Shown here piece by piece: positions 1 through 12,045 of a stretch of DNA of 64,000 nucleotides. A model generated the notes under the pieces. The model did not search any database. It worked only from the letters and a program-made list of their open reading frames with translations, and was not told the origin of the DNA. Numbering within the stretch: the first letter of the stretch is position 1; each line of letters begins with the position of its first letter. A program made the translations under genes and the position numbers. Origin of the DNA: Daphnia carinata (Eukaryota > Arthropoda > Branchiopoda > Diplostraca > Daphniidae); contig NC_081339.1 in assembly GCF_022539665.2 (NCBI RefSeq), forward strand, positions 2,504,017 through 2,568,016, read 5' to 3'.

Positions 1-950
1 CAATTCACATTACCCTCCATGAATAGGATATGGTTAGATGGTTTCTTAGTTGAGGGAGGTGGAAAATTCATTGACTCGTTTCGCTATCTGTATCCGACTA
101 AAGAAAAGGCCTTTACTTGCTGGAACACGAAGCTGAACGCACGAGTGAATAACTATGGAACCAGGATAGACTACATAATGCTCAGTTCAAAATTAAGCCA
201 GTCATTACGAGAATGCATTATCATGAATGAAGTTTATGGAAGTGATCACTGCCCAGTTAAAGCATCTATAGCACTCCATTTTATGTCATCCACTCACCTT
301 CCTGCATTATGCACCAGAAATTTCAAAGAATTCTCAGGCAAGCAGCTAAAAATGTCAGAATTTATCTGCAAACGCAATCATCTTGCCATTGAGTCAGCAA
401 ATGAATTGCAAAGTAGATCTGAAGTTTCAGAGCCCAAAAAGATGCGCCTATCGCAGAAAACTACTAAACAGCAAAGCAGTTTATTGAATTTCTTCGCTCC
501 AACGTCAGTGACCAGTCGCGAAAATATTTCTTCCCTACAATTCATTTCCAGTACAACAGGTGATAAAATTCATTATAAAGTAAAACATTAAAATAACACA
601 ATGGGATTTTCGCGTAAAGAATCAATGAATAGCTTCGACTGCGATAAGTCTTTATCTAGTGCCACCAGTTCTTCTGTAGGTTTGTGGAAAAATCTGTTAA
701 AAGGTAAGATTTATCTTCCTTTTTATTCGAAAAAGTTTACAAGCTTACAATGTATTTTTAAAATGTAATTTTAGGACCCGCTCCTCCGCCTGTCTGTAGT
801 GGACATAAGGAGGCGTGCGTCTTGCGAACAGTTAAGAAGAAGGGTCCAAATATGAATCGGCAATTCTGGGCATGTCCCCGGGCAGCTGGACACAGCAGTG
901 ATCTCAACGCACAGTGTAATTTCTTTCTTTGGGCTTCTGCGAAACGGTAA
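1..950 (+). CDS. APEX2: APEX2, AP endonuclease 2 (3' part; 5' end outside window)
   Basis: This is a class II AP endonuclease/3'-phosphodiesterase of base-excision repair, acting with PCNA in the nucleus. Three coding exons are visible: 1-559, 620-703 and 775-950, with introns of 60 and 71 bases and phases that join cleanly. Exon 1 is open from base 1, so the start codon lies upstream of the window. It carries the end of the endonuclease fold, including GTRIDYIM and the catalytic GSDHCPV motif. A PCNA-binding (PIP) box follows, QSSLLNFF. Exon 3 encodes a C-terminal GRF zinc finger ([32 protein letters not shown]), which is diagnostic for APE2 rather than APE1. Sequence and family agree closely. 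The gene converges on NDUFA11, with 161 bases between the two stop codons. Confidence 0.93.
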
Positions 951-1111
951 TCGCTCACGTACAGTACGCAGTGTAATGCCAATGTAATATATGTATTGTA
1001 AATAGTAAAAGAAAATTGAAACGATACTAGTTTTACAGACAAAATATCTTCTCTAACCGACACTTTATTTCTCTATATATCCTTTACATCACATTCAAGT
1101 TCACTTGAAGC

Positions 1112-1679
1112 TTATTTATATTTATCCTTCAATGAAGAGAAATCATACTCAAGTGAATTTAAGAAATTCTTTTGCTTTTTAACTGTGGGGAAGAACTCCC
1201 ATCCCTCTTCTATGGATTTTTTCTTCATAAATGCAACAACACCAAAAAGAAGAAAGGCATGCAAGCCACCAGATAGGCTATTTTTCCAAGCTCCAAAGAT
1301 TGCAGCTGAACTTGCAGCGCCAATTACATAGTTCAAACGATCATCCTTCCCACGCAGTGAGGTGGCTATGCAAGTCGTTGCTGCAAATGCTGCAGCCATT
1401 GCTGTAAATGGTCCCATGTAATGGACAAACCTTCCAGCTGTCTGAACATATCCTTTGGGATGGGATAGCAAGAGAACATCCGTTGCAGCGATACCCAAAC
1501 CTTTAGTCAAAAAGTAATTTCTCGTAAAGGCATAACCCAACAAACACCTGAACACTGCAATTCGATATCTTATTTTACTTACCGAAATAGGCAGCGTGTT
1601 TGGACATGTAGAACATCTTTTGGAAACAATCTTCTCCTTCAGGAGAATCGTAATACTTGTAATTCATCAAAGCCTGCAT
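1112..1679 (-). CDS. NDUFA11: NDUFA11, complex I accessory subunit B14.7
   Basis: This is an accessory subunit of mitochondrial NADH dehydrogenase in the inner membrane, of the Tim17/Tim22/NDUFA11 fold. Two coding exons, 1583-1679 and 1112-1500, give 161 residues, normal for the family. The N-terminus has YYDSPEGEDCFQK, followed by four moderately hydrophobic small-residue-rich segments. The conserved RGKDDRLNYVIG and KKKSIEEGWEFFP blocks are present. The junction places FG next to LGIAATD. An uninterrupted reading frame upstream of base 1500, as far as 1555, is intron sequence: splicing there would leave a 28-base intron and insert unrelated residues. A plus-strand tttatt at about 1064 supplies a minus-strand polyadenylation signal. 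Start-to-start neighbour of ATPAF1. Confidence 0.9.
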
Positions 1680-1962
1680 GGTTAAGAATACCGAAACTAG
1701 ATATTAAAATGTGAACTGTTATTTCCGATTTTCACTTCTCGTTCGAGAAATGTATCGTCTGCCAGATCAAATTTACAACAAGAACCAAAAACTTTGATGC
1801 CAAATTGCTGATAGCAATATTATAAATATTTTTTGAAAATCTTTTATTTATTAAGGCGCTGAAAATCAAAACTTGAATTTTTTTAAATAAATTTTTTTAA
1901 TTATCTAATTTAAAGGGCATAGACATTTGTCATCTGTGCTTGCAGGGTCGAGCCAACCAACA
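1680..1962. promoter_or_regulatory. Shared upstream region of NDUFA11 and ATPAF1
   Basis: These 283 bases separate the two start codons and must hold both 5' leaders and promoters. The segment is A+T-rich, with runs of T and A around 1860-1910, and no TATA box is obvious for either gene. A bidirectional promoter for two oxidative-phosphorylation genes is an inference from spacing and orientation. Confidence 0.55.
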
Positions 1963-3209
1963 ATGCTTAAGCAGAAGACATATTCAGGAATGGCGCTTCC
2001 CTTGATTAGGACAATTCGTCAAAATATTTGCTTGTATCCTCGTTGGCTAGCTTCATCATATTTCACGACAGCACGTATCATAATGAATAACAAATCAGCC
2101 AGCGTGGATGAAACTTTATCAAAAAACCCCTTTTACGAAAAATATGCGTCAAAAATAACAACTCTACAACAGTAACACGTTTTACTTTTTTTATCATTTT
2201 GCTCATTCTTTATTCTAGTTAACGTTGTTTTAAAAGGAATGACCCACAGAAATTAGCAGAAAAGCTAGAGCAACTAACTACCAGTTCAAAAACTGTTTCC
2301 TCAAATTTGCCACCGAGTAATTATAGCTCGAAGTTGTCTACTGTTGCTCCCTCTCCCAAGCAACCAGAAGCTCAAAACTCAAAAGCCAGATTCATGCAAA
2401 GTAAAGTCAAGCTTTTAAGTGAAATAATGAAAACAGAGCTATTACAAGATAAAGATTTTGAAGAAATTAAGCAGGTACAATATTCTTTATATCCTGCATG
2501 TTTTCGTAATGTAGGTATGTGCTCACCATCTATGTTATCATTTACAATAGATATGGCATGAATATTTCAAAAACAAAATTACAGTCTCAGGGGTGCTCAC
2601 CAAAGCAATTTATGATCAACTTCACTCAAGGGCAATGCAATATTCTACGGTCAGTGTGATAAAGTTTATTTCAAGAAACATTTTTACTTATTGAAATTCC
2701 AATTAACCCATAGTTTTTGTTTCCTCTACCAAGAGATGAGGGATATGAGTTCTTAGTATGTCAATTTGCAGGAAATGAAGGTCACTTTACCTCACTTATC
2801 AATTTTCAGGTGCGATCATTTTAAGCCGTTATTTCACTTTTCCAATTTTCGGTTTCTGAGGAAACGGATTTTTGTAACAGACTTACGGTGAAAACGCACC
2901 AGAATGCTTGGCACTGGTGTTCTTTCCTGATTTATCAGACGAAAAAAATATCGTATTGTTCCGCGGAGACTACGATAAGAATAACTTGGTATAGCTTTTA
3001 TTTCACCTATTTCATGATAATGGCATTACACTCTCCCATTTTTGTTTCAGAATGCCATTGAAGCTCAGTGTCTAGTCAATCAAGTGGTACTCTACTACGC
3101 TCAGCCGGACGAGAGAAAGCTTCAACTATTAGAGCGATTCACGAAAAAACCGGATACGTTTCAACACATGGACTTAGTGCAGGAACTTGAGAATATTAAA
3201 CTAGATTGA
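1963..3209 (+). CDS. ATPAF1: ATPAF1 (ATP11 family), F1-ATPase assembly factor 1
   Basis: This mitochondrial chaperone binds the F1 beta subunit during ATP synthase assembly. Coding exons are near 1963-2171, 2237-2474, 2585-2649, 2714-2809, 2881-2988 and 3051-3209. The N-terminus is basic and hydroxylated, like a mitochondrial presequence, followed by [11 protein letters not shown]. The ATP11 core follows: [33 protein letters not shown] and [13 protein letters not shown]. The exon 2/exon 3 junction is uncertain. The donor at 2475 leaves the frame one base short, while a later donor at 2515 restores it and gives about 304 residues. The alternative is another acceptor near 2585. The start ATG at 1963 is the first in frame, and a second Met lies at residue 10. 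Confidence 0.88.
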
Positions 3210-4255
3210 AATGCTTAAATCTACCGTGTACATGGCGGGAACGAACTCCGCACGTCTCTGTGCTCGGAACTTCTTTTCGCAGTTGAGGTAAATAAATTTG
3301 TGGTATGCCTCAACCCATAAATGCCCGTCGTGAGTCACATCAGGCGTTGGGTACAACACGATTTTATCGTTGCTTGTTCTGTTCATACCCAAAAGAGGAA
3401 TTATGAATAGATATCTCCTTCGTGAAGAAGGTCATATGTAGTATATCTAACCTTCTTTTGTTTCGTGTCCATAACTGCTAGATTATCATTGGCGTTTCAT
3501 AGCACGCAAGCAGTTCTTTGGTTTCTTATAAATTTAACTCGATTCCCAGTGAATAGGAAGCAAAATGCCGTGGACGTCTAAAATATTCAAGTGGTATTCA
3601 TGTGGTGTGACCAATAAGGTTGCCATTGCCCTTCCTAATGACCTTCACAGTTTCATAATGTACTGGTGTTCTCCAACTCTCCTTGACTTTTATTTATTTA
3701 TAGATTGAGTGGGCTTTAAGCATTCTGGTGATTTGGAGTTGATGAGGATCGGTTTTGCTGCTTAGAAAAGCTTAAACGGTAAACAATCATTCAGCCTACT
3801 TTTTTTCACTTTTAAAAATATTAGTTTAGTTTTAATTTTTTTGTTGTTTCGAATTTTATTTTACTGAATGATTTCATTAATAGTAAAGAGAGGGCCATTT
3901 TCTGTATTGAATTTTGTAAGGAACGTAATTGAGCGTCATCTTTCAAAGAAAATTTCAATGTTACCTTTTTTGGTACCGTTCAGCTTTACAATTCCTTTAC
4001 AGTTTGAGTAATAATAAATATTAAAGTAAAGCTAATAACTAGTAACTGGGATTTTCAAAGAACGTGGTAGAAAGAAGCATTACACTCCTCAATTTTTTGT
4101 TGCTCATTGCCCTCCTTGAAAGGCACGGCTTAGATAGCCAAAGGGGAATTGAGCGTGCTCACTATTGGCTCGCTGTCCTTTCGTAAGCTTTTAGCGAAAA
4201 ACAGAAATGGTAAAGTTTCAACAGCATCGTTCCTTGGGAACCCAGTAGCGGAGAC
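3210..4255. other. Intergenic, no supported gene
   Basis: Between the ATPAF1 stop and the TATA box of the next gene I see A+T-rich sequence and one 61-residue minus-strand frame (about 3201-3386) without recognisable domains. The segment must include the ATPAF1 3'-untranslated region. Confidence 0.5.
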
Positions 4256-4263
4256 TATAAAAG
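4256..4263 (+). promoter_or_regulatory. TATA box of the PAN-domain gene
   Basis: TATAAAAG lies about 200 bases before the start codon. A gatcagaag stretch about 30-35 bases downstream is a plausible arthropod initiator. The leader has its own intron (about 4352-4430, gtaagt to ttacag). Confidence 0.7.
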
Positions 4264-4456
4264 GAGATGCCTTTGAACTGAGTTCATAACTCGATCAGAA
4301 GAGTCTGCGGCAAACGGAATCGTCAACTTTCGGCTCTTGCGAACTTATACCGTAAGTTTCAATTATTTTCTTTTGTATTACACTGTTCTTTGCTTTATAT
4401 AAAATTTTAACGCAGCCTAATTTATTACAGAAATAAGAAGTTCTTTCCTAATCGTC

Positions 4457-4889
4457 ATGAAGATTCTGTTCGGATGCTTTGCCCTATCCTGGATTTCCTT
4501 ATGTTTCGCCGCCTGTTCTTTTGATCCAGAGACCGGAATTTCCACCTGTCATACATACACTCAATGGAAGGAAGCCGTGGATGGTGCGGTCTCGTGGGCG
4601 AAAGATTGTGATTTTAAGGGACATGATGTTGCAAAAATTGACGGTCCCGAACACAAATGTGGCAAACTTTGCTATAATTTTGATAAAGGCCAATGCACCC
4701 ATTTTACGTGGAGCAAAGGGATCTGTTACATCAAGAGCAATGCCAGACAAAAGGTATTAATTATGTTTTATTCAATATCTCAATTAGTTTAACATATTTG
4801 ACTGATTTTAGGCGGAAGAACCCAGCAAGAGCGAAGGAGATGTATGCGGTTACGTCGTGTCACGCACAGATTTCGTGAGAGTCGGTTAG
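4457..4889 (+). CDS. Small secreted single-PAN/apple-domain protein
   Basis: Two coding exons, 4457-4753 and 4812-4889, give 124 residues. Residues 1-18 (MKILFGCFALSWISLCFA) are a clear signal peptide with cleavage before ACSFDP. The remainder is cysteine-rich, with the PAN/apple pattern CGKLCYNFDKGQCTHFTW followed by GICYIKSN and a final C in GDVCGYV. PAN domains mediate protein or carbohydrate contacts, and such short proteins are usually secreted or cuticle-associated; the partner here is unknown. A strong TATA box and signal peptide suggest regulated, tissue-specific expression. A donor-like G|GTTAGT overlaps the stop codon, so a longer isoform reaching the open frame at about 5289-5390 cannot be excluded. 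Domain confidence is high, function unknown. Confidence 0.78.
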
Positions 4890-6145
4890 TGGTTTAACAA
4901 TGATTTCGTTTGTTTGTTTTTATGTTATGAATCACCAGATCGGTATCAGTTTTTTATGTGCCTTAACTGCTGTTAGATGCGTCGTCTAACCACGACTATT
5001 AAGCAAATGAGCTAGCAGTAGAGCTAAGCCATTTTTACAAGTAGCTTAAGAGGCAGTTCAATCTAAATCAATATTCTTCCTGTTTGACGTTTAGCAACTC
5101 GTGGCTTATACAAAAAATTCTTTTATTCCCCTTGAATGGTTAGACATCTACTTAAAATGGGAATACATCTGGTGGCTATTGTTATGTTTTATCGAATATG
5201 GAAATTCGAGTTCTTACATTCATCCTGCAGCGGCTTATTCATGAGCCGCAAAACTTTTTTGGGTGATGCGGTCATGCTACTTTATGCAGGTGAGGCATTC
5301 GTTCCTCAAGGCAAAAAGGTGCCGCAGGAAAAGCAACAAAGTACAGCGCTATGCAGTTTGTTTGCAAACGTATGTAGTATTCAGCCGTAAAGAAAAAAGT
5401 AATCTATGTGCACGAAAAGCTCAGAAGGGTTCCTTGTCCACCTACGATTCGTCATAATTAAATTTTCAATTTCCATGTGATCTAAGTTGAATTGTGAATA
5501 CGTTACATCCGGTTCCTGCAGCGCACTCGAGTATTCTAGGTAATGATAACTGTGTATACTTGAATAGTTATCAACGTTCTAACCAATATCTTTGTTTCAT
5601 TTTCTATTTCTTTAGGGTACCTAGTCTAATACTGACATATAGACACATTAAAGAGGAGCAAAGATAACGAAATAAAAACAATGCTAGTCAAAAACGACAA
5701 AGAAAAAATTTGTTCCAACCAAATGTTTAAAGGAATTGGTCCATATACTGCTTTGGCAGTGAAAAGCACGACAAAAACTGGGTAAAATAGATTAAAATTT
5801 TGAGGATCTGCGAAATAATTTGGCAATTTGGCTCTAGGAAGGGGCGTGTTCAACACTTATCCAGCGAGATACCATTGGGCCCGGAAAACAAAAAGAACAG
5901 AAGAGACTCAAGGAATCGTTCACTATTTTCGTAGTTTCGAAAATTTTTGAAAAATAGGAAGAAAGAGATACTTTGACAGGAATGTCCAGATAGCGCTCGG
6001 TTCGTAGCTTCAAAAACAGGACGAACAAATCAAACAGAAAATCACAGAATGGTTTTGGGAGAACAATTAAAAAAGAGGAGAACTCAAACATAACAGCGAG
6101 TCCATCTCAAAAAATATCAGGCAGCAGACCAGAGCTTTCTTCCGA
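4890..6145. other. Intergenic, possible extra exon
   Basis: This stretch is mostly A+T-rich. An open stretch at 5289-5390 follows a good acceptor (tttatgcag) and could be an alternative last exon of the PAN gene, but it encodes no known motif. The right part should contain the 3'-untranslated region of the Kelch gene. Nothing else is supported. Confidence 0.4.
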
Positions 6146-8927
6146 TTAAACAACTAGGGCAACCGTATCTCTTACTACAGCGATACAAGCACCAGCACGT
6201 CCAGATGGAAGCGGTGCAAACTGCGATTGAATTCAACAGTAAATTAGAAATCAAATGAGAAAACGAGACGAAGTTATTCTTACCTGTTGCCACAAATTTG
6301 TAAGCGGGTCGTACGCTTCGACGAAGTTGAGATAAGCTTGACCATCGAATCCACCAACAATGAACAATCTATCACCCATAAAGGCTACACCCATTGCATC
6401 GCGACCATTCTTCATTGAAGTCACTATCGTCCAGGAGTCCGACAGCGGATCATACCTTCCAAAAGAAAAAAAATCCAGGTAAGATTGGCACAAACACGTC
6501 GAACAACAGTGGTAAGTGGGTAAAAACCCAAACCTTTCAACACAATCGAATCGGGCTGCTGATGGATTTGAAGCAGGTGCGTCATGACCACCAAAAGCAT
6601 AGAGATATCCGTGTGCTACTGCAACACCTACTCCACCTCGTCGTTTGCTCATCGGAGCCACCAATGTCCAGCGATTGGTGTGTGGATCATAGCACTCGAC
6701 TGTGCGAAGACAAGAACTCCCATCTCGGCCACCCACAGCGTAAAGCCTACAAAAATAAGTAATTTTAACTCAAAAAAATTCAAAATAGATAATTCTGTGA
6801 CGTAATAACATTTCTTACTTTCCGTTAAGTGCTGCAACACCAACGGTGGAGCGCTGACTATTCATTGGAGCAACAAAGCTCCACTGGCGGGTGACAGGAT
6901 CCCAACGCTCAACACTATTGAGGTATGACCAACCATCATGGCCTCCTACTGCATACAATGGTCCTTCAAGGCTGGCTACGCCCAGTCCTTTGACGACGAA
7001 AAATGAAAATCATAATAGTAAAATAGAAAATGTAACGAAATTCTAAGAGAAATAGGTACCGTGACGATGCGTTGCCATAGGGGGCATACTGCTCCATACT
7101 GCATAACATGTAGAATTAATATTAGCATTCAAAGTTTAAATTGTGTTGCCGTATAACAATTAATACTACTACGAGTTCTTGGTAATGATTTTCTTTTTTT
7201 ACAGGGTGGGATGTACGTAACTAACATCACAAAGAAATCAACACGAACGCCGTGAAATCTCCATACTAAGGTATACAAATATTACTAACCTTTGGTCCAT
7301 GGATCCCAGCATTCCACCTGGATCGTTAAAAAAAATCGTGTTAAGATAGATTCACATGTTGCCAAATGTAGCATACCGTGCTAAGCGTTTTTAGTCCATC
7401 GCGTCCACCGACTACGTAGATTTTATTATCAACGACTGCAACTCCAAACTGGAGTCTTCTTCCAGTCATGGATGCGGTAGGTGATGACCAGGAATTAGTA
7501 CGAAGACAAAACTTATCGACACTTGTTGGTCCCTTGGTTGATGCATCCATACCACCCACAATATATAATGATCCCACCTGAATGATTTCAAAACACAGAA
7601 AGATTAGGAAAGTGGTTGGATTACTATTTAGATTAATGAGCACGCACGGTGGATTTCCGAGGTCGTGTTCTAGGTGACTGAAGCGTAGATCGACGTTCGG
7701 GAAGTAAGTGATACTTTAGAGCCTCGACAATAAGTTCTTGACAAACCCGATCTTCCCGAAAGATCGGATTGCTTTCTACGTGATCGGCAATAAACTACCA
7801 AAGAGAAAAAATGACGAAAAGATTAATGTCTGAAAAAAGAATCGAGCGTCAGTAAAAATAAGCCTCACCCCAGGAGAAATTAGTGGCAGTTTGATTAATG
7901 AGAGCAGATGCGGCAGTTCTTTTTTCCTTTCAGGAAGATCATGGCGAAGCCACAACATCAGCGCTTGAAACATTAATTCCTCGTTAGGAACGTTTAAATC
8001 ATCAGACGCCAGAAGCTTGGCAATCTCGTCAGCGGGAAGTAAAACAAATTCCTGGCTTCCTATGACTTCTATGAAATGGTCCTACATAATGAAGCGCACA
8101 GAACCAATGAAATGAAAGAGTTTCGATTAAAAAGTTTCATATGTGTGCCCAAAAAAAATTTTACGTACGGCCGTGTAATCATGAGCTACTTGTAATAGAC
8201 GAGTGCAGCTTTGGCTATCGGCAAATAGACGAATACCAAGGCAGTTGGAGGGATGAAGTTGGCGTATCAAAAAAGTTGAACAAGCTTCCACCACTTCTGG
8301 TAGTTGAAGTAAGCAGGCAGTGGCCATTAGGCACTCCACAGTATCTTCTTCTAGTTCTACGGCACCTATGACAATTTCAAATTTGAGAAGTTGCATTCAA
8401 ATTTACAAAAAATAATAAACTTGTTTCCCTACCTGTGTAGCAGTAACACACCAGAGTTTCTAAAGCATCTGGATCTACACCTTGCAGTTCAATCTCATTT
8501 TGATTGGCTTCACCAAAATCATTAGTAAACATAGCAGCAAAGTAATCAGATGCAGCACTTAGAACGATGCGATGCGCTTCAATTTTTCGTTCTCCTACCA
8601 AATAAGGTATCAAATTTAGTGTATGGAAAAAAAAGAATGTAAAAAGAAGCTACCTGCAATTAATATGACATCCTTTAGCTTTCCATTAAGATAGTATTGG
8701 TTCATCTTACTAAGAATGAGTTGGGAATGATTTTCATGTTTAAAGTGTTCTTCTGGCGAAGTAGTTGGAGATGATGATGGAGAAGAGGTGACTTGGGGAT
8801 CAATGTTCAATTTTGACAAACCACTAGTGACAGAATGATTATGAGTTTTCTCTCTGGATTTCAGTGAACTGCTCAACCACATTGGAAAGGTTGCACTGCT
8901 CTCAAGACGTTGCTCCATGCTCACCAT
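6146..8927 (-). CDS. KLHL5: BTB-BACK-Kelch protein, KLHL4/KLHL5/KLHL1 type
   Basis: This is a substrate adaptor of the Cullin-3 ubiquitin ligase family. Twelve coding exons run from 8927 down: 8654-8927, 8433-8594, 8169-8365, 7869-8081, 7648-7794, 7377-7577, 7290-7317, 7060-7098, 6819-6987, 6534-6746, 6284-6455 and 6146-6220. They sum to 1890 bases, 629 residues. Order: a Ser/Thr-rich N-terminus; a BTB domain ([27 protein letters not shown]); BACK ([18 protein letters not shown] to the LPERR region); then six Kelch repeats such as [17 protein letters not shown] and [25 protein letters not shown] and the C-terminal [10 protein letters not shown] are typical of the KLHL1/4/5 subgroup. Exons 7 and 8 are only 28 and 39 bases. 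An in-frame TAG directly precedes the ATG. Confidence 0.9.
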
Positions 8928-9576
8928 CTAACAGTTCAAATAATCATATTGGTTTATATAAAAAATTTTACTATTTATATTTAATGTACATATACTGGAT
9001 TTGCTAAAAAAAAATAAAGGTATACTGTAGAACATGCGATAAATTTCAGTTTCTCAACAGGAAAAACTTGCGCTTCACAAATATCTAATGCATATAATCG
9101 AATTAATGGCAAGCGTTTTTTTTTTTTTTAAGTTTGAATTATACTTCTTTGGCTACATACCAAATACAATCGCACACGTTACGAAATCAAAAGTTTCAAA
9201 ATAATGCTGTAAAATAACTCTAATTCTATAATGTGTAGCACAAGAAGTTGAGAAACAAATTCAAAAGTCCTTTGTTGATTTCTTGCTTCAAAATCTCCTG
9301 TCTAGAAAGAGCAAGACAAAGAGGAAGGGAATTAGAAATAGAAACCTTATTCGGAGTTCGGAGGTTGTACTAAACAGCAATTGTATTTAATATTTTTGTA
9401 GCAGTTCAAAAAACAGACGATTGGACGCGGGGTCCAGGAGGCCTCAGCAAGCAGACTGTTTCGAAAAACAAACTAGAAACGAACACCTTGTTCGTAAGAA
9501 GATCGTTACTTTACCAAGTTACAGAATTGTTTTACATTCCCATTGTTGTAAGAACTTGAAGAATTATAGAATAGCC
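8928..9576. promoter_or_regulatory. Upstream region between the Kelch gene and WDR70
   Basis: About 0.65 kb separates the two divergent start codons. It is A+T-rich with a T11 run near 9118. An acceptor-like gttag immediately before the Kelch ATG (minus strand) suggests a leader intron there. No TATA box is clear for either gene. Confidence 0.4.
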
Positions 9577-12045
9577 ATGCCTCCCAAAAAAGCCATTGCT
9601 TTCGGCAAAATAGGATCATTTGGACAACTTTCTATCAGTTCTAATTCCCAAGTTTCAGCCAAAAGGGAAGATGGTGGTTTCGGAAAATTTGGGAAAGCGG
9701 ATGAAGAGTTTAGTGCTGAACCAACAGCAGACGTAGAACGGACAATGGGTTTCCAAGGATTTGGAAAGAATAAAGTAGCTCCAATAAAAAATTTTGACCT
9801 TGAAAGTCTTGTTGAACAGAGCAAACAAGTAGCGAGGGAACGTAACACACTAAAAGTTAACGAAATGGTAAACTCAATTGAAGTAGAAGCTGCTGAAGAT
9901 GTGATTGGGCCTATTCCACCCCCTCAAGCAACAGAATCAAGTGTCAAGGAAAGTGAGGAAGGAAAAGTTTCATCAGCACAAAAAAAATCTTCTAAGATGA
10001 ACACAAAGACCCCTAGTGACGATGAAGATGTTGATAGTAGTGATTCTGATGACGATGAAACTGGAACATATATACCAGCTGCGTTGGAAGTGAATCTAAA
10101 TCATGGAACTAAACCTGTGTCAGCTCTAAGTGTGGATCATTCTGGTGCTCGACTGATATCAGGATCTGTGGATTATGATGTTAAGTTATGGGACTTTGCA
10201 GGAATGAGCTCTTCTTTACAAAGCTTCAGAACTATAAGACCATGTGAAAGGTAGTCTCTTAATGAAAGTGATAAGAAATGTTTGAAATATCATATTCATA
10301 TATCTTTGTTTACTAGCCATCCTATATTGGATTTACATTATTCCATCACAGGTGACGCTATTCTTATTATATCAGGCAGTGCTCAGGTAATTTGAACTCC
10401 ATAACAAAGATGAAATTCTGATTAACTAATATTAAAATTGTAGGCCAAAGTCGTTGATCGAGACGGATACGAGAAAGCCGAATGTGTCAAAGGAGATCAA
10501 TACATCACGGACATGGCAAGAACAAAGGGTCACATTGCTTCACTTGTCGGAGGAAGCTGGCATCCAAGAGACAAGCAGGAGTTCTTGACATGTTCTCAAG
10601 ATGGGTACGACCTTTTAGCTGAATATGTCACTCTCGAATGTCCATAATTATTAATGAAAATTAAAATAGAACGTGTCGTATATGGAATGTTGATGACGTC
10701 AAACAACACAAAGGCATCATGAAAAGTCGTTCACAAAGTGGTTTGAGAGCTGCTCCTACTAGCTGTAATTATAGCAGAGATGGTAATCTGATTGCCTGCG
10801 CTTGCAATGATGGATCTATACAAATGTGGGATCATCGCAGAATGTTTGTAAGTTAATGGTGCAAACAGGAGGCAGAATAGGCATACTAAATACTTGTCAT
10901 TTATCATACTTGGAAACGGAATCAATTTTTCAGGTAAACACGTCCGTACTGATTCGTAATGCTCATCAATCCGGCACTGAAACTTCCAGCATCGTTTTCG
11001 CCTACGATGGTCGCAACGTAGCTACGCGTGGAGGTGATTCCACCTTAAAACTCTGGGATATACGGCAGCCGAAATCCCCTGTCCATTCGGTTGGAGATCT
11101 CTTCTCCAGATTTAGCATGTAAAAACCTTGGAATTTACGAGACGTCAATTAGGTTTAAGTTTAAGTTATCTTACTTAAATCATTTTTTTGTCGTTCGGGT
11201 TTGCAGGACAAATTGTGCATTTAGTCCAAATGACCAACTTTTGTTGACTGGTACCTCATTTCTAAAGGGCGAAAGTGGCGGCAAGGTAGTGTTTCTAGAC
11301 AGAAATACTTTCGAGCGCGTGCACGAAATTGATGTGCCTAAAGCACACGTCGTTCGCACCCTATGGCATCCGAAACTCAACCAGATCATAGTTGGAGCCG
11401 GTGACGGCAACATCCATTTGTATTACGATACTGCCAAGAGCCACAATGGGGCAAAACTTTGTCTTGGCAAACCCAAAAAAATCAGACCAGTAATTCAAAA
11501 TCAGAATGGTTTTTCTTTAACAAAAATACTAATTTTTTTCTTCTTAACAAAGCATGAGATGATGTCTACAGTGCGTGTTATCACACCTCACGCGCTTCCA
11601 ATGTTTCGTGAGGACAAACCTAGATCCACCCGACGAGCGATGGAAAAGGCCAGAAAGGATCCGCTATTGTCCAAACAACCTGATCTTCCTATCGGAAATA
11701 AAGGTTGGAAATTTCTCCATGCCATACCAACAGCCAGGGACTCCTTCAATCCATGTTCAACTATTCTCTTTTTTTTTTCTTTTTCCCTCTCCAGGTTCCG
11801 GTGGTCGAGTGGCGACATCAGGCAGTACCTTGTCTTCATACATCGTCCGAAATTTGGGCATCGCCAGCCGGATTGAGGATGAAGGCAACCCGAGAGAAGC
11901 CATTCTTAGGCATGCTAGTGCAGCTGCCGCAAATCCATATTGGGTATCTCCTGCATATTCGAAAACGCAGCCCAAACCTATCTGGGCACCTGAAAATAAT
12001 GATGGTGATGAAGAACCAGATGCAAAAAAGGGAAAATTGAACTGA
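9577..12045 (+). CDS. WDR70: WDR70, WD-repeat protein
   Basis: WDR70 is a nuclear WD40 protein linked in other animals and yeast to chromatin and DNA-break processing with CUL4-DDB1-type ligases. Eight coding exons are 9577-10250, 10317-10386, 10444-10604, 10670-10847, 10934-11118, 11207-11489, 11553-11703 and 11795-12045. They sum to 1953 bases, 650 residues. The N-terminus is charged, with FGKFGK and FQGFGKNK repeats, then an acidic Ser/Asp tract (about residues 148-168) and IPAALEVNLNHG. WD motifs follow: DYDVKLWDF, DGTCRIWNV, DGSIQMWDH and DSTLKLWDIRQP. The C-terminus has ITPHALPMFRE, GGRVATSGSTLSSYIV, NPREAILRHA and YWVSPAYSKTQP, diagnostic for WDR70. ATG at 9577 follows ATAGCC; an upstream open frame has no Met-consistent homology. 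Confidence 0.95.

Noticed and set aside
1501-1555. Extension of NDUFA11 exon 2 to 1555
   Set aside because: It would leave a 28-base intron and insert residues absent from the family; the acceptor at 1501 restores the expected FGLG join.
3201-3386. 61-codon minus-strand frame overlapping the ATPAF1 stop
   Set aside because: No recognised domain, no clear upstream exon or acceptor, and it overlaps the ATPAF1 3' end.
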